DNA of 64,000 nucleotides from Cydia pomonella (Eukaryota; Arthropoda; Insecta; Lepidoptera; Tortricidae). The notes beneath the pieces are model-generated. The model was given only the letters and a program-made list of their open reading frames with translations, was not told where the DNA came from and ran no database searches. A program made the translations under genes and the position numbers. The stretch is taken from assembly GCF_033807575.1 (NCBI RefSeq), contig NC_084726.1, forward strand, positions 1,240,001 through 1,304,000, given 5' to 3'. This document shows, in pieces, positions 1-10,814 of this stretch (position 1 is the stretch's first letter; each line of letters starts with the position of its first letter).

Positions 1-574
1 GCCTTACGCAGGCGGGAAATATTAGGTACGTTATGTATGTATGCTTAACAGCACATATTTATATTTTAATAAACCTTCTGCTAAGTAGCAGGATAGTTAT
101 TGTAGTAGGCCATGGCGGATATCCATAATAGGTACAGGTAGTATAGGTACAATAAGTTACGCAATGGTAGTAAATTTCTCCACACCTTGCGCAGGTGGGA
201 AAGGTTACAGTATGCTAATTTAACATAATGCAATATTGATCAACTCTGCTTACGCAGCAGGATATGTGTTATGCCTTGTGCAGGCAGCGGCGGTCTGTAA
301 CCACCCCACCTCTCAGTCTCAATTACGTTCTTAAGTCATGAAAAGATACTTCGAACCTCCTTTTCTCACAAGGGTTATAGTTATAGCAAAGGGGTAAATA
401 GTGCCCCTCCTGTATGCAGTTATACACCAAAACTAAAATTTTATACGTATATAAATATAATAAAATTCCTTAAACGAAATTCACAATAACACAACTGAAT
501 GGGGATATGTCAGTTTTACATACAAGAGTTTCACTTTTAAATCCCTTGCTTTAACTAGAAGGCACTTTTAGCAG
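1..574. repeat. Short palindromic motifs; no gene seen
   Basis: In the first 290 bases five short, related palindromes recur: around 2-14 (CCTTACGCAGG), 78-92, 184-198 (CACCTTGCGCAGGTG), 246-260 and 272-283. Each has a CTGC or CCTTNNGCAGG core. They may be part of a repeat that runs off the left edge. From 300 to 574 I see only AT-rich sequence with a C-rich patch near 300-320. Confidence 0.35.
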
Positions 575-763
575 TTGCACTATTTATTATTACGTACAAA
601 TACCTTAATTGAAAATAAAATTCACAAAGATATTGACGGTACTCTGCATCCAAAATTGGTATTATTAAGAAAAAACTTTCCAAAGGATATAAACAAAAAG
701 ATCGAAAAGGAGGTTTTCGATGTAGGTTTGTTAGTTACCTTTCGTCCCTCAGAGCGGAAATAG
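575..763 (+). CDS. Small ORF, unrecognised (62 aa), possibly a chance ORF
   Basis: An open frame of 62 codons from an ATG at 575, rich in Lys, Leu and Ile. I recognise no domain, signal peptide or splice context. Its stop codon abuts a perfect 10-bp GC-rich hairpin (763-786). It could be a decayed retroelement fragment or chance; the surroundings look repetitive. Function unknown. Confidence 0.12.
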   Translation: MHYLLLRTNTLIENKIHKDIDGTLHPKLVLLRKNFPKDINKKIEKEVFDVGLLVTFRPSERK

Positions 764-786
764 AAGCCCCGCGACAGCGGGGCTTC
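763..786. other. Perfect GC-rich hairpin
   Basis: GAAGCCCCGC (763-772), loop GACA, then GCGGGGCTTC (777-786): a perfect 10-bp stem with a 4-nt loop in AT-rich DNA. No T-tract follows, and this is eukaryotic sequence, so it should not be read as an intrinsic bacterial terminator. Its role is unknown. Confidence 0.6.
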
Positions 787-1740
787 GTCGACTTTAAGGC
801 GGATAGGATCCTAATTTGGTAGCCAGCATGATACTAGAGTAACTTTACTGTTTAATGGTACCCATGGCAATACCAAACATCTTATTCTAGTTTATTTTAG
901 GCGTTTTAGCCCCAGCTCTCAAGCATTCTAAAATTGGGGGTACTTCCAAATCCAGCCTTTATTGTGATATTTCGATTTAAATGCAAAATAAAATAATTTG
1001 TATCTCAGCAGCACAGTACCAGAAAATCTGGAAATGCCCGGAAAATATCAGGTCATATATATCTTACGATCATTATTATTGTAATTACCCTAAGGTTACT
1101 TAATGCAAAATCACAAGTTGATTAGCATAAACTACGACGTCGCAGAGCGCGTCTTTTTAGTTATTCCTAAGTTGGGCAGTTCTATACTGTAATAGGAACC
1201 GCTATAACCTCCCTTTCGGAGGACAATAAAACTGTGGCCTATAAACTGCCATTCACATTTTCACTTTTTCAAGGACCTGCTCCGTGCTTAAAATGATTCG
1301 ATTCGCTGTAAACAAAATAAAATAAGAATCGCTTACTTACGCGACAGCTTCGCTGCGCTCGCGATGTGAATCGATGAGGTGTCAGCATTGACGAACACAA
1401 GCTGTCCATCAAATCATTGAAGTAATATTAACAATCGAACGGTAAAACCGTTTACAATACTTTTAATTAGTACTTACAAAAAATTCTAAGAATCTAAGGA
1501 TTTCTAAGAATTTTTTGCAGTGAACCGAACGTTCCGACAAACAGAACGCCAATGAAGAGCTCCGCGGCCGCACGCCACGGGCGCCTGGTGGAGGGGATTA
1601 AAACTTGAAATACGAGTACAAAAGGGGCCTACCCCAGGCACCTTACCTTAGGCAGCCTATAGTGAACCGCTACGTCATCTGTCAAACAGCATCGCACTCT
1701 CAAATATTAAATAGGCTTCAAATAACGGTACAGAAGCTTA
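787..1740. other. Intergenic, no gene seen
   Basis: AT-rich non-coding sequence. The only structures noted are an imperfect A/T-rich palindrome near 1478-1517 (an AATTCTAAGAA-type repeat) and a short GC-rich patch at 1555-1590. Confidence 0.5.
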
Positions 1741-2097
1741 ATCAAGCATTTACATTAAAAAAAAATGATATTTGATGAAGTGGAACTGCTGATGATGATC
1801 AGAATGGAACTCTTCAACGACGCATAGTACACGTTTGGCGATTTCTCCTGTTCGCTGTGTTTGTTAAGTAAATTAAATTTTCAAAACAAATTTTTGTCAA
1901 GTTCGAGTTCTGACGATGGGGTCCATGAGGAATCGAGTGAACTCCTCAAATATGAAAGGCATACATATAGTGATTTTTGTATTTTCTTTAACAAATCAAG
2001 CATTTACATTTTAAAAAGTAACATTTGATGAAGTGGAACTGCTGATGATGATCAGAATGGAACTCTTCAATGATGCATAGTTCACGTTTGGCAATTT
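1741..2097 (+). repeat. Direct repeat pair, about 104 bp, period about 254
   Basis: Two copies of one sequence start with ATCAAGCATTTACATT at 1741 and 1995. Both share the core TGATGAAGTGGAACTGCTG and end near GTTTGGC(G/A)ATTT (to 1844 and 2097). A few substitutions and A-run length changes separate them. This is probably a short tandem array of a dispersed repeat; no coding potential seen. Confidence 0.7.
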
Positions 2098-2524
2098 GTT
2101 CTCTTTGCCAAGCAGTTAGGTTTACAAGGCACATTTTTATATTTCTATGCTATTATTTTTTTATATTTTTTTTATATAGAAATTAATTGCTTTATCCTAT
2201 TTAATTTTTTTAATAATTATCTGGTGCTTTATTTCATGCATGGTGTGAAATAATTTATCATAAATACAGTCGAATACCCTACTGCGGGTATCTTACCAGT
2301 CAACCATAGGGCAAATCTGAAATGTGTCAAGGTGGGTGCAGTGGCAAAAAAAAAAAAAAACAACATGTTACCTCCTTTTCTACATAATTAGGCGTAGGAC
2401 GCTGTCTTTTTAATTTCATTGTATGAAATCTAAAATCAACAATAATCGTTCTTTCACCGGTCTCCCTAAATGAAGTCGTTTTTTTTTCTTAAAAATTATA
2501 TAGCCGCATTTTTCTACTTACTAA

Positions 2525-2577
2525 CTGAGTGCGCCAGAGTTATTATTTTACCCGAGCAAAGCCGGGTTTTCGTCTAG
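2525..2577 (+). mobile_element. Helitron-like 3' terminus
   Basis: A small hairpin CCCGAGCAAAGCCGGG (2551-2566) is followed 7 nt later by CTAG (2574-2577) and then T. A 3' hairpin shortly before CTRR, next to a T, is the usual end of Helitron elements, which carry no TIR and make no target duplication. The 5' end (TC) was not located, so the element's length is unknown. A (TA)n run follows at 2578-2595. Confidence 0.45.
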
Positions 2578-2595
2578 TATATATATATATATATT

Positions 2596-3661
2596 TTATG
2601 GCTTTCTCTTGTAAGTTTTGGCAGGAGGGTTTTTGACGACATTTCAACTTGACGTGACTCCAAAATGGTGGTTAAACGCGTTTCAAGATTAATTCTCCAT
2701 TCACTGCACATTAGTTTACTGTATAATAAGCTATCTATATTACACTTTAAACAATATTAATGTATAAAAAACTAAGGAATTAATCCCGAGGCGTGACTAT
2801 CAAGATGGCGCTCGAACCGGAAGTCGAATTATTTATATTATAATTATGTAATGTTTGATATAATTTCATAACTATCCTCAAAACAATAATGTATCAAACA
2901 GGTACTTAATTTATGATGTCGTTTAGCTACATTCATTGTTATTGGTTAGCTTTAGAGCTTAGAAATTGAAAAACTCAATGAATTTTGTAATTGTAAGTAT
3001 TAAATCTATTGGTAAATTAATGTTCTTTATTATGTCTTTCTTACTTTAAAACATTTACCCGTCTCCTCTTTCACTATTCTATGATTCTATTTACGGCTCA
3101 TTAACTACGTGAAGTAGGTCGGTGTTACATATATCATACGATACTTTTTCGGCACGATGCAGTGTAAAATTACCCGACGGTCCCGACGAGGAATCAAACT
3201 CACCAAAATCATTCATATAATTACTTAAATTACTTATTATCGATCATCGATAGAAGTGATCGTACCGGTCAGAGACTTGTCATACGCTTCGCTTGGTACC
3301 GGTCTACACATTGCCATAATTTCACCGCGATTTATCTTTGCGATATGTCAACACAAACGCTCGCTTCACCCCGTTCCGGGGGCCTACCGCGAAAACCCAA
3401 ATTCTTTATTATTTTTCTTTTACTCTCACTAAGACGTAATTAGAGTGCGCCAGAGTGAATAGATGTGGCGCAATGAATGGGAGTGTACTTGTAAACTAAT
3501 CAAAACAAAAATAAAACAATCGTGACCATGACATCATTATTAAGTACGCGATATATGACACAACTTATTAGTTAGATTGCAAAAAAGATAAAAGGTGTGC
3601 GAATTTTGTACAAAATAAAAAACAAAACAGGAGATGAGTATTCCACAGAACGAGTTTGAAG
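2596..3661. other. Intergenic; partial MITE at 3376-3470
   Basis: No gene is seen. At 3376-3470 a GGGGCCTACCGCGAAAACC stretch followed by TACTCTCACTAAG matches one arm of the MITE found more completely at 32553 and 33296. The rest is AT-rich, without clear ORFs or structure. Confidence 0.45.
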
Positions 3662-3818
3662 TAGAGTCAGACCAAAATAAGTTGGCAGCGATTTTGATAG
3701 CCGAGCCTGTGCAAGTGTTAAGTAAACGTCATAATTTCATAGATGTTTGACGTTTAAAATAAGACTTGCACTGTATGGACTGCCAAAATCGCTGCCAACT
3801 TATTGTGGTTTGACTCTA
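3662..3818. mobile_element. MITE with ~35-bp TIRs, TA-flanked
   Basis: Terminal inverted repeats of about 35 bp: the left begins TAGAGTCAGACC, the right ends GGTTTGACTCTA, and both contain AAGTTGGCAGCGATTTTG. If the outer TA is the target duplication, this fits a Tc1/mariner-type MITE of about 153 bp (3664-3816). It has no coding capacity and lies about 250 bp upstream of the first zinc-finger gene. Confidence 0.7.
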
Positions 3819-4069
3819 TGCGTGTAAGAATTTATTTAAATAAAAAATCTGTAGGATTGTTATGACAAATCATTGTGTATGTATAGGCCTTAAGTTATCT
3901 GTGCCGAACGCTCCCCAAAGTGACGCCTTTTTAGACGCTTCTCTTTGATTCGAACATTTCGTTTCGGAATGACATTTTGAAACTGTCTCTTTGAATCCGA
4001 ACGATCCATAGAAATATTTTTGAATTTGAACTAATATTACTTACGTATCCCTTTTTATTATAATAAATC

Positions 4070-5575
4070 ATGGAGCCAGATGCTGGCGTAATATTATCAG
4101 CTTTCAAGTACCTAACGAAGGACGACGAGCAAATTTGCAGGTTATGCTTGAGCCCTACGCCTCAGTACGCAAAATATATTCAGGATTCCGTGATTTTGAA
4201 AAAGCCGTATTATGAAGACACTGTTACATATACTGAGATGTTCGAAGAACTTGGTGTAAGTAGAATTTATAGATTTAGAATACAGATTAAGTTTGATCAA
4301 AATGAGTATCAATTGTTAATATTGTTATTTGGTTTCTTACAGGTCAGTGAAGAACCACTACTCCCGCAAACCTTGTGTGATACCTGCGCCCGGGCCATTA
4401 CGAACGGATATCTATTTAAAAAACTTCACGAACATTCCAAAGACCAGTGGGACACAGTGCTATCAAGTCTCAACAAAACTTTGATGCAAGCTGAAACGGT
4501 CAGTCCATCGGTAAGGACTGCTTACATAGTCCTTAGTGAAACAGGTAACTACATAGTCACAAGACGGAAGACTCTTTCACCTGATAAAGAAACTGCTGCA
4601 TTGAAATTAAACAAGATAATCAAAAGTAGATGCCGGTATGTGCATCGCAAAAAAACTTGCCTTATTTGTGAGGAATGTGGCATGAAATTTAAAACGAGAG
4701 TTCTCTTGGTTCGACATATGAAGTCACACAAAGCTAAGCCTTTAAATTGCCCTCAATGTTTCAAAGCTTTTTTAACTCAAGTGCAATTAACTGAACATGC
4801 AGAGAGAGTACACTATCCAAAGAAAATTAAATGTCCTAAATGTAAGAAAATGTTCAGTACACAGAGAACTTTAAAAGCTCATGATCGGCAAGAGCATGTT
4901 GCAGTTTTATGTAAGTTATGCTTCGTACAGTTCCCATCTAGGTCGGCATTGAAAGTACACCTGGACAAACATGATGTTATTAAATGTCCTCGCTGTAACA
5001 AGAGTTTCATCAACAAACAGACGTTCCGTAGCCATGTAAAGCAGTGTGGTAATGCTGAAGCCAAAGTGATAAGCTTCTTTTGTGACATTTGCGAGAAAGG
5101 CTATATTCGTAAAAATGCTCTGCGCTCACATCTAAAGATAGACCATGGTTTTGGTAAAGTACTTTCATGCAGTTGGTGTGCTAAGAAATTTGATGCTGCT
5201 AGCAGATTACGTAACCACATAGTGAAGCATACAAGGGAAAGGAATTTTAGTTGTGAGCATTGTAATGGGAAATTTGTAACTCAAGCGGCTTTAGTCTATC
5301 ATACTCGCTTGCATACAGGTGAACGGCCATTTAAGTGTGACTTATGTGAGGAAAGTTTCCTCTCAGCTTCCAGAAGGATGGAACATAAACGGAGAAAGCA
5401 TTTTGGGCCTCAAATGGAATGTCCCGTATGCCACGTCAAGTTTGTACTTGGTAGTCAGCTCAAGAAGCATGTGGCCCGACATTCGGATCCTCAGAGCAAG
5501 CTGTATGTGCCAACGTTAGATGGTAAACAAGAAAGAAAATATGTAGTACGTAATGTACTTACGAGAGTTAATTAG
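4070..5575 (+). CDS. ZAD-C2H2 zinc finger protein (gene 1), one in-frame intron
   Basis: Probable DNA-binding nuclear protein of the arthropod ZAD-ZNF family. Exons are 4070-4255 and 4343-5575; the 87-nt intron 4256-4342 has GTAAGT and TTTCTTACAG, is phase 0 and contains no stop, so the unspliced frame also stays open (501 aa unspliced, 472 spliced). Splicing restores the ZAD: CRLC at 23-26, then LCDTC with Cys74 and Cys77. Ten C2H2 fingers follow (first CEEC...HMKSH, last CPVC...HVARH), with HTGERPF linkers between fingers 8 and 9. The fifth finger ends in Cys rather than His. The gene lies tail to tail with a close paralogue at 7694-9421. DNA target and biological role are unknown. Confidence 0.92.
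   Translation: MEPDAGVILSAFKYLTKDDEQICRLCLSPTPQYAKYIQDSVILKKPYYEDTVTYTEMFEELGVSRIYRFRIQIKFDQNEYQLLILLFGFLQVSEEPLLPQTLCDTCARAITNGYLFKKLHEHSKDQWDTVLSSLNKTLMQAETVSPSVRTAYIVLSETGNYIVTRRKTLSPDKETAALKLNKIIKSRCRYVHRKKTCLICEECGMKFKTRVLLVRHMKSHKAKPLNCPQCFKAFLTQVQLTEHAERVHYPKKIKCPKCKKMFSTQRTLKAHDRQEHVAVLCKLCFVQFPSRSALKVHLDKHDVIKCPRCNKSFINKQTFRSHVKQCGNAEAKVISFFCDICEKGYIRKNALRSHLKIDHGFGKVLSCSWCAKKFDAASRLRNHIVKHTRERNFSCEHCNGKFVTQAALVYHTRLHTGERPFKCDLCEESFLSASRRMEHKRRKHFGPQMECPVCHVKFVLGSQLKKHVARHSDPQSKLYVPTLDGKQERKYVVRNVLTRVN
4256..4342 (+). other. Phase-0, stop-free 87-nt intron
   Basis: Donor GTAAGT after codon 62, acceptor TTTCTTACAG. The length is a multiple of three and no stop occurs, so retention would insert 29 hydrophobic and polar residues between the two Cys pairs of the ZAD. 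The paralogous gene has an intron at the equivalent place with GTAAGT, which supports this as a true intron. Confidence 0.88.
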
Positions 5576-5623
5576 AAGATTATGTAGTGTGCCTTATGAA
5601 TTTAATTAGTTATTATTTAATGA

Positions 5624-5629
5624 AATAAA
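5624..5629 (+). promoter_or_regulatory. Polyadenylation signal of ZAD-ZNF gene 1
   Basis: AATAAA 49 nt after the stop codon of the first zinc-finger gene; the short 3' UTR would end before the LINE remnant that follows. Confidence 0.55.
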
Positions 5630-5689
5630 CATCTTTTTAATCTACAATTTTAATGTTGTTTTATAATCAGCAAAAAAGCTACAAATTAC

Positions 5690-5930
5690 AGTTTAATGGG
5701 TCTCACAGTAACTCATACAAAGACTTTCAGCAATCGAGTGGTGAGGGTTTGAACAAACTCCCAGAAGATTTAGTTTCAGCACAAAATGTAACCCAGTTTA
5801 AAAATAAATTAGACAAGCATAATATATTTACTACTCGTTCATGATAATTATCTTTATGAATACTGGATACAGGTCATAACAGTTGTCATAACTGCCTGCC
5901 TGCTTATTAAATAATAATAATAATATACTG
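5690..5930 (+). mobile_element. LINE 3' fragment (reverse transcriptase C-terminus and tail)
   Basis: Frame 5737-5844 encodes GLNKLPEDLVSAQNVTQFKN followed by KLDKH, the usual end of Jockey/CR1-type reverse transcriptases (W-LPE-VVSA-V--FK-RLDKH pattern). It is followed by CTGCCTGCCTGCTT and an (AAT)n tail at 5911-5926. It is a 5'-truncated insertion directly after the zinc-finger gene. No catalytic RT motif remains. Confidence 0.65.
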
Positions 5931-7014
5931 TAACCAGTGTGAGAGTCAGAATGGCGGGTGTACCTAAATAAAATTAAATGAAAACCATACCATATTTTTG
6001 TACCTAATTTGTACTATTTAGTACCTCCTTTAAAAAAAAATGTACAAAAGGCTAGGCGCCAGTTCAAAGAAATTTCCTAAGAAAAATCATTTTTAAGACA
6101 TAATTTTTGAGTTATTGTAACTTAACAGATTAAACACTAAAGGTACTAATTCCTGGCGTAATAAAAATAATTGTACCTTAGCGTTTTTTCTTAAAAATGA
6201 GATCGATAACTTGAATTTTTTTTATTTTATTTTACACTAAAAATTAAGAGTTTCTTATAAAACTGCCAACAGGTATATCTAAACCAAGTCACATAGTGGC
6301 AGCGTTGCAGCCAAAAATGCGTTTTTCACTAAGTTATTACAGAAACAATTTTTTAGTATCACATTTTAGTCTCTAAATGCGGTCAAGAATACACCTTTAA
6401 AATTTGTCGGGTTTTATCAGCTCACGGTGTATATAGGATTAGCAATAAATCAAGCTCATAGGGCATCGCTAGCTGGCGCGGGAGCACCCGAGCGGGCGCA
6501 AGCACGCGGGTGCCATTGTCCTGTCCTCTCCAGCAAGCTCGATTCTCCATACAAACGTAGTTACGCTCTCATTTTAAAATGACTAGCTAGATTGCTCTAA
6601 AACTTTATACTGACAATAGTATAAGGTATATCTAGGCTGTAATTAGTTTGGTTATGATCTTATGATAGCCCTTGGTGAGAATCGAACCCTTGACCTGTAT
6701 TGGCAGCGCATGGACTAAAGGACGAACAAATTAACAGATGCGTTGCGAAGTGTAAAAAATATTTTATTTATAATATACCTAATTTTATTATAATAAGTCT
6801 ATTCTGTGGGGTGAGATATCTAAAGATAAAATCACCAAAATGGCCACAACAATTCAAAACACCCCTCTATTCTTATCTATTTCCACACAGAGCGAGCATA
6901 TGCGCGAGGCAATTTCCTCCACAAAACGGCCAGTGTAGACGTACTTCGCGCCCGCTCCATGTGGACCCGCCTAATGGCAGTAAATAGGCATTCGTTTCGC
7001 CTGATGGTAATTCC
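5931..7014. other. Intergenic; repeat remnants
   Basis: No gene. 6525-6660 matches one half of the inverted-repeat element at 32049-32422 (both hold AGTTACGCTCTCATTT and GACTAGCTAGATTGCTCT). A GC-rich patch lies at 6475-6520. The ORFs at 6700-6987 and opposite are unsupported. Confidence 0.45.
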
Positions 7015-7668
7015 CAGGGCCCGTACTTTTAATGCCGTTGACGCAAAAATTACGTAATTTAACATACAGGGAGTTGTTTTACAATACTAAAAATCCAGAT
7101 AACTTACTTATTGACGGGCATCAAAATAAATACTTGTTACGAGAATAAAAGCTTGTTACGCTGTTAAAAATCAAAAATATGTATTATTTAATAAATTAAT
7201 AATCTATTATTTATTTGAGTGACAATAAGATGAAAGTCAGTTAGACGTTCCTGTACTTATTGTCAAGTATATGTATAACTTACCTAAAGAGGTTGATAAA
7301 TGATTCATTATTACGAAAATATTAATTGGAATCATCATATTATTGTACAATAAGTTCGTAGATTTAATACTTAACTGTAGTTTGTTCTGTACATAGTGTA
7401 GTGTTCATATTGTTTAATAGTTGTATGTAGTCTATTAGTTAGTCGTAATTTGTATTTCTTTGCAGATCGGATACTCCACCGAACACTGTCTATGACCGTA
7501 ATATGATAAGATTCATATACTAGCCGTGTCTTATCCAACCTCGACATTGGCAGAATCATCAACACCTTGATGGAGCCATAACACGAAAGATTGATTGATT
7601 AATTGGAATCATACATTATGTAGCGTGACGTCATTTTTCTGTCAACGGCATGAAAAGTACGGGCCCTG
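7015..7668. mobile_element. hAT-type MITE, 654 bp, 8-bp target duplication
   Basis: Inverted ends CAGGGCCCGTACTTTTAATG (left) and the complementary CATGAAAAGTACGGGCCCTG (right). The flanks GTAATTCC (7007-7014) and GTAATTAC (7669-7676) match at 7 of 8 bases, the target-site length of hAT elements. No transposase ORF. The right end lies only 25 bp past the stop codon of the minus-strand zinc-finger gene, so the element sits in that gene's 3' UTR or termination region and supplies candidate poly(A) signals (AATAAA on the minus strand near 7210-7215). Confidence 0.75.
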
Positions 7669-7693
7669 GTAATTACAATATATAATAATCCCT

Positions 7694-9421
7694 CTATACT
7701 CTGTTTTCAGTACTCCAATCACTCTCCTTTTCATGATGTCTCTTAATGTGCATCCTTAAGAAATGTGGGGTAACGAATTTCCGTGAACATATTTCACACA
7801 TTAGTGTAGGCCCCACATGCTTATACTTTATATGCTCCGCTCTGGCTGATGCATTTACAAATGTTTCAAAACAATGCTCACATTTGTATGGTCGTTCCCC
7901 AGTATGCCTTCTTGTGTGATATAATAATGCCTCTTTTGATACAAAGCGGTTTGGACATATATTACATAAAAAGTTCTTTTCCTTAGTGTGTGTTACCATG
8001 TGGACTTTTAAGTAACTCGGAGCGGTGAATTTCTTATTACATTCCGGACATACATGAGGTTTAGCGCCACCATGCTCAAATTTATAATGTACTCTGAGTC
8101 CTCCTGAAGTACTATAACTTTTGCCACATTCTTTACAAGAATATGGTTTGTGAAGTTTGGTGCGAATCGGATGTGGATCTAAAAGTCCTTTTTCGCACAA
8201 ATCAACATGTTTTAAATAGAAATCTCTTGTAGCATAACTTTTACCACATTTCGGGCATTGGCTTTTATTGAAATGCTTTCCTTCATGAGTTCTTAGTTTT
8301 ACAGAGCCTTGGCATGATTTCCCACACTCTTTGCATATGTGGATTTTGTGTATTTTAGCATGGTGCTCTATAAGAGCTTCAGCTGTGCTCCTGTATTTGT
8401 TACAATCCGAGCATTTTAGTTTTTTACATGAATGGTTAGTTAATTCTTCGTTCGTTTCAAACGCCTGCCAGCATTTTTCGCAGAGAAGTTGATTATGATT
8501 TTCCTCGCAGTGCTTATGGTATTCTTCAGTGGTTGAAAACTCATTGGAACATTCATCGCATATTATTTTTGTTTCCACTACATTATATTTTGTTTCTGAC
8601 GTATTTTTACTCATTACTATTAATTCAGAATGGTTCTCATCTACAACAATGTAGAGTGACTGATTGTCGTAAATTTCAAGATTAATGTTAAGTGCATTTA
8701 ATAAGTTATCCAGGGCATCTTCTAGTAATCGGGAAGATTTATGATAAGTTTGTATAAGCCTCAAGCCTCTCAATGCATCGACAACACATTCTGTGCATAC
8801 AGCATCTAATCCTGGTATTTCTTCATTTACCTGAAATTAAACATTATATTAGAAGTTAGTCTGATCTTGATATAGCGATTAACTCTTTATAGCATATAAG
8901 TTGACTGACTTTAGTTGCCTTTCATAGTATGAAATGCCTTGTTTTCTTCACTCATGTAACGAAAACTGATGCAATAAAGAGTTCATACTGTATATTCTTA
9001 GTTTACAAGCAATAAATTAGAGTAAAACACAAAGTAAAGCTGGCTTTTTACCATTGTATACTACTTTTTAAATAAGTTATGCTACATGAGATACACGTAC
9101 ACTATTAAATTTTCATCCGATCAAGGTCTAGATTCCCGAACCAAATTTAAAGGTAATTTTTGCAGTGAATAAGAATCGATTTGCATTTCCATTTCGCGTT
9201 TGAACCTTGATAAAGCCACTTACCTCAGGCCCAAGGAATTTAGCAAGTAATTCCGATAGGGGCTGTAAATGCTGGTGTTTTTCCTCTAAATCCAGTGCTA
9301 CTCCGTCTCCAAACCGAACGTAATCTTCTTCAATGTTCCTCAGACATAACCTGCAGTGACTGAACCGCTTTCCATTTGTGATGTTCGAAATGATGAGTTT
9401 CATATCTGGTTTAACGCTCAT
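7694..9421 (-). CDS. ZAD-C2H2 zinc finger protein (gene 2), two exons
   Basis: Paralogue of the gene at 4070. Exon 1 is 9421-9224 (66 codons), the 393-nt intron 9223-8831 has GTAAGT and TTTCAG, exon 2 is 8830-7694; phase 0, 444 aa. The ZAD is split exactly as in gene 1: CRLC at 23-26 in exon 1 and AVCTEC (Cys78, Cys81) in exon 2. Ten C2H2 fingers follow (first CDEC...HCEENH, last CEIC...HIKRH), with HTGERPY between fingers 8 and 9; fingers 2 and 5 end in Cys. They pair one to one with those of gene 1. Likely a nuclear DNA-binding regulator; target unknown. An upstream in-frame ATG is not needed: 9421 gives the ZAD at the usual distance from the N-terminus. Confidence 0.92.
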
Positions 9422-10564
9422 GTTTTAATTTATGTGGATTTAAGTTAACAAAGCGTATTTCCAATTGAAAATTGACGAATACTGTCTACAAATTTAATCT
9501 ATTTGGCAGTTCGCGCTTTCGAAGCTTTCGTTCAGAATCAATGGAGGAGTGATGAAGTATGAAACGACATTTTCAACATGGCGTCAAACAAAATACAGAT
9601 TAAAAACGTTTTAATATAGATTTTTTTATAAAGCGCGTTGGAATCGCACTTTTATAATGTTGAAGTTGCAATAGATCAATAGTGTCGTTAACAATATAAT
9701 TATTTGTATGTATATTTAATATATGAATTTGTATGAAACTATTTTGTTCTTCGTGGGCATGGTCTTAAGGCCAGTACAGACGGGGACATTTTTCGCCAAT
9801 CTGTTTAAATTGTCTGATCAAATCAGGCAGTGCGGAGCGCATATTTCGACCGCAAATTATGACTGATATTAACGATAAAATGGAGGTGCGGGCACAAATA
9901 TACCAATTTGTGACGCTAGTATTCACTTTTGGAGGCATTTTTTAAATTTAGAGCGCTCAAATATTACCATAAATCTAAAATTGGTGATGAAATTGGAGAT
10001 TGCCGCTAATTTCTTTTCTGATCACATCGATCGAGTCCCGTCTGGACTGGCCTTTAGCTTAGTACCTATCAAAAATTATGCAGTGTGTAGTGTACTTAAG
10101 ATGATGTCATTTATTTTTCCTTTCAACCGGTTCCACCCACAAACCCACATCAAATCAAACAGTACAGTACAGTAGGTGTTTGTTTGTTGTGTTTTGACGC
10201 CGGGGCCGGGTTGTCTATAAATAGTCGTGTCCTTCGGATGTTTGGGGTCGTATTGAAAGCTGAAATTAACATTGCAGATTCAGATTCAAGGTAAACTTTA
10301 ATAGTTTTCAACCTACGCTTATATTCTAATCAAATCTTAAATAAAAGTAGCAGAACTTGATCCTCAGCTTTACAGACTACCTACATATTTTTCAAGTTCC
10401 AAGAATCTCACGAATCATTCTTGGTTTTCGAGGACTGCAAAAAAGTATTGGTTATGGCTGACTAGAACAAATCATGCAGATATATTTTAAAAAGCTGTAA
10501 AAAGTAACTATTGTCATTAGTTGTCAAAACTAATTTCATTTTAGGTATGGAAGGTAAAGGCAAG
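9422..10564. other. Intergenic upstream of gene 2; no gene seen
   Basis: Contains the 5' flank of the minus-strand zinc-finger gene. A fragment near 9765-9850 (CCAGTACAGACGGGGACATT) looks like the end of a MITE. No confident promoter element or ORF. Confidence 0.4.
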
Positions 10565-10814
10565 GAACAGAAACTCCTTAGGCAGAATTGTTACAAAAGT
10601 GTCCAGCTGTCAGCTATAAATAATAGTTCCTAATCTCTCCAGAGTAGCGCTAGAGTAACTAAGAACCTAGGCGTTATTGACGGAGTTAAGTGCGCTGTCT
10701 ATGATTAGGTTTTTTTCTCAAGTATTCTAGGTATTGTAGCGCCACCTATTTATGGTTTTTGGTCGGACACTTTTTGGTATATGGAGATTTTGTTCCTTGC
10801 CTCTACCTTCCATA

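Noticed and set aside
763..786. Intrinsic bacterial transcription terminator
   Set aside because: The surrounding sequence is clearly insect genomic and no T-tract follows the stem.
2578..2595. (TA)n and other short microsatellites (28479-28503, 54240-54258, 55652-55670)
   Set aside because: Simple repeats common in such genomes; noted only as flanks of elements.
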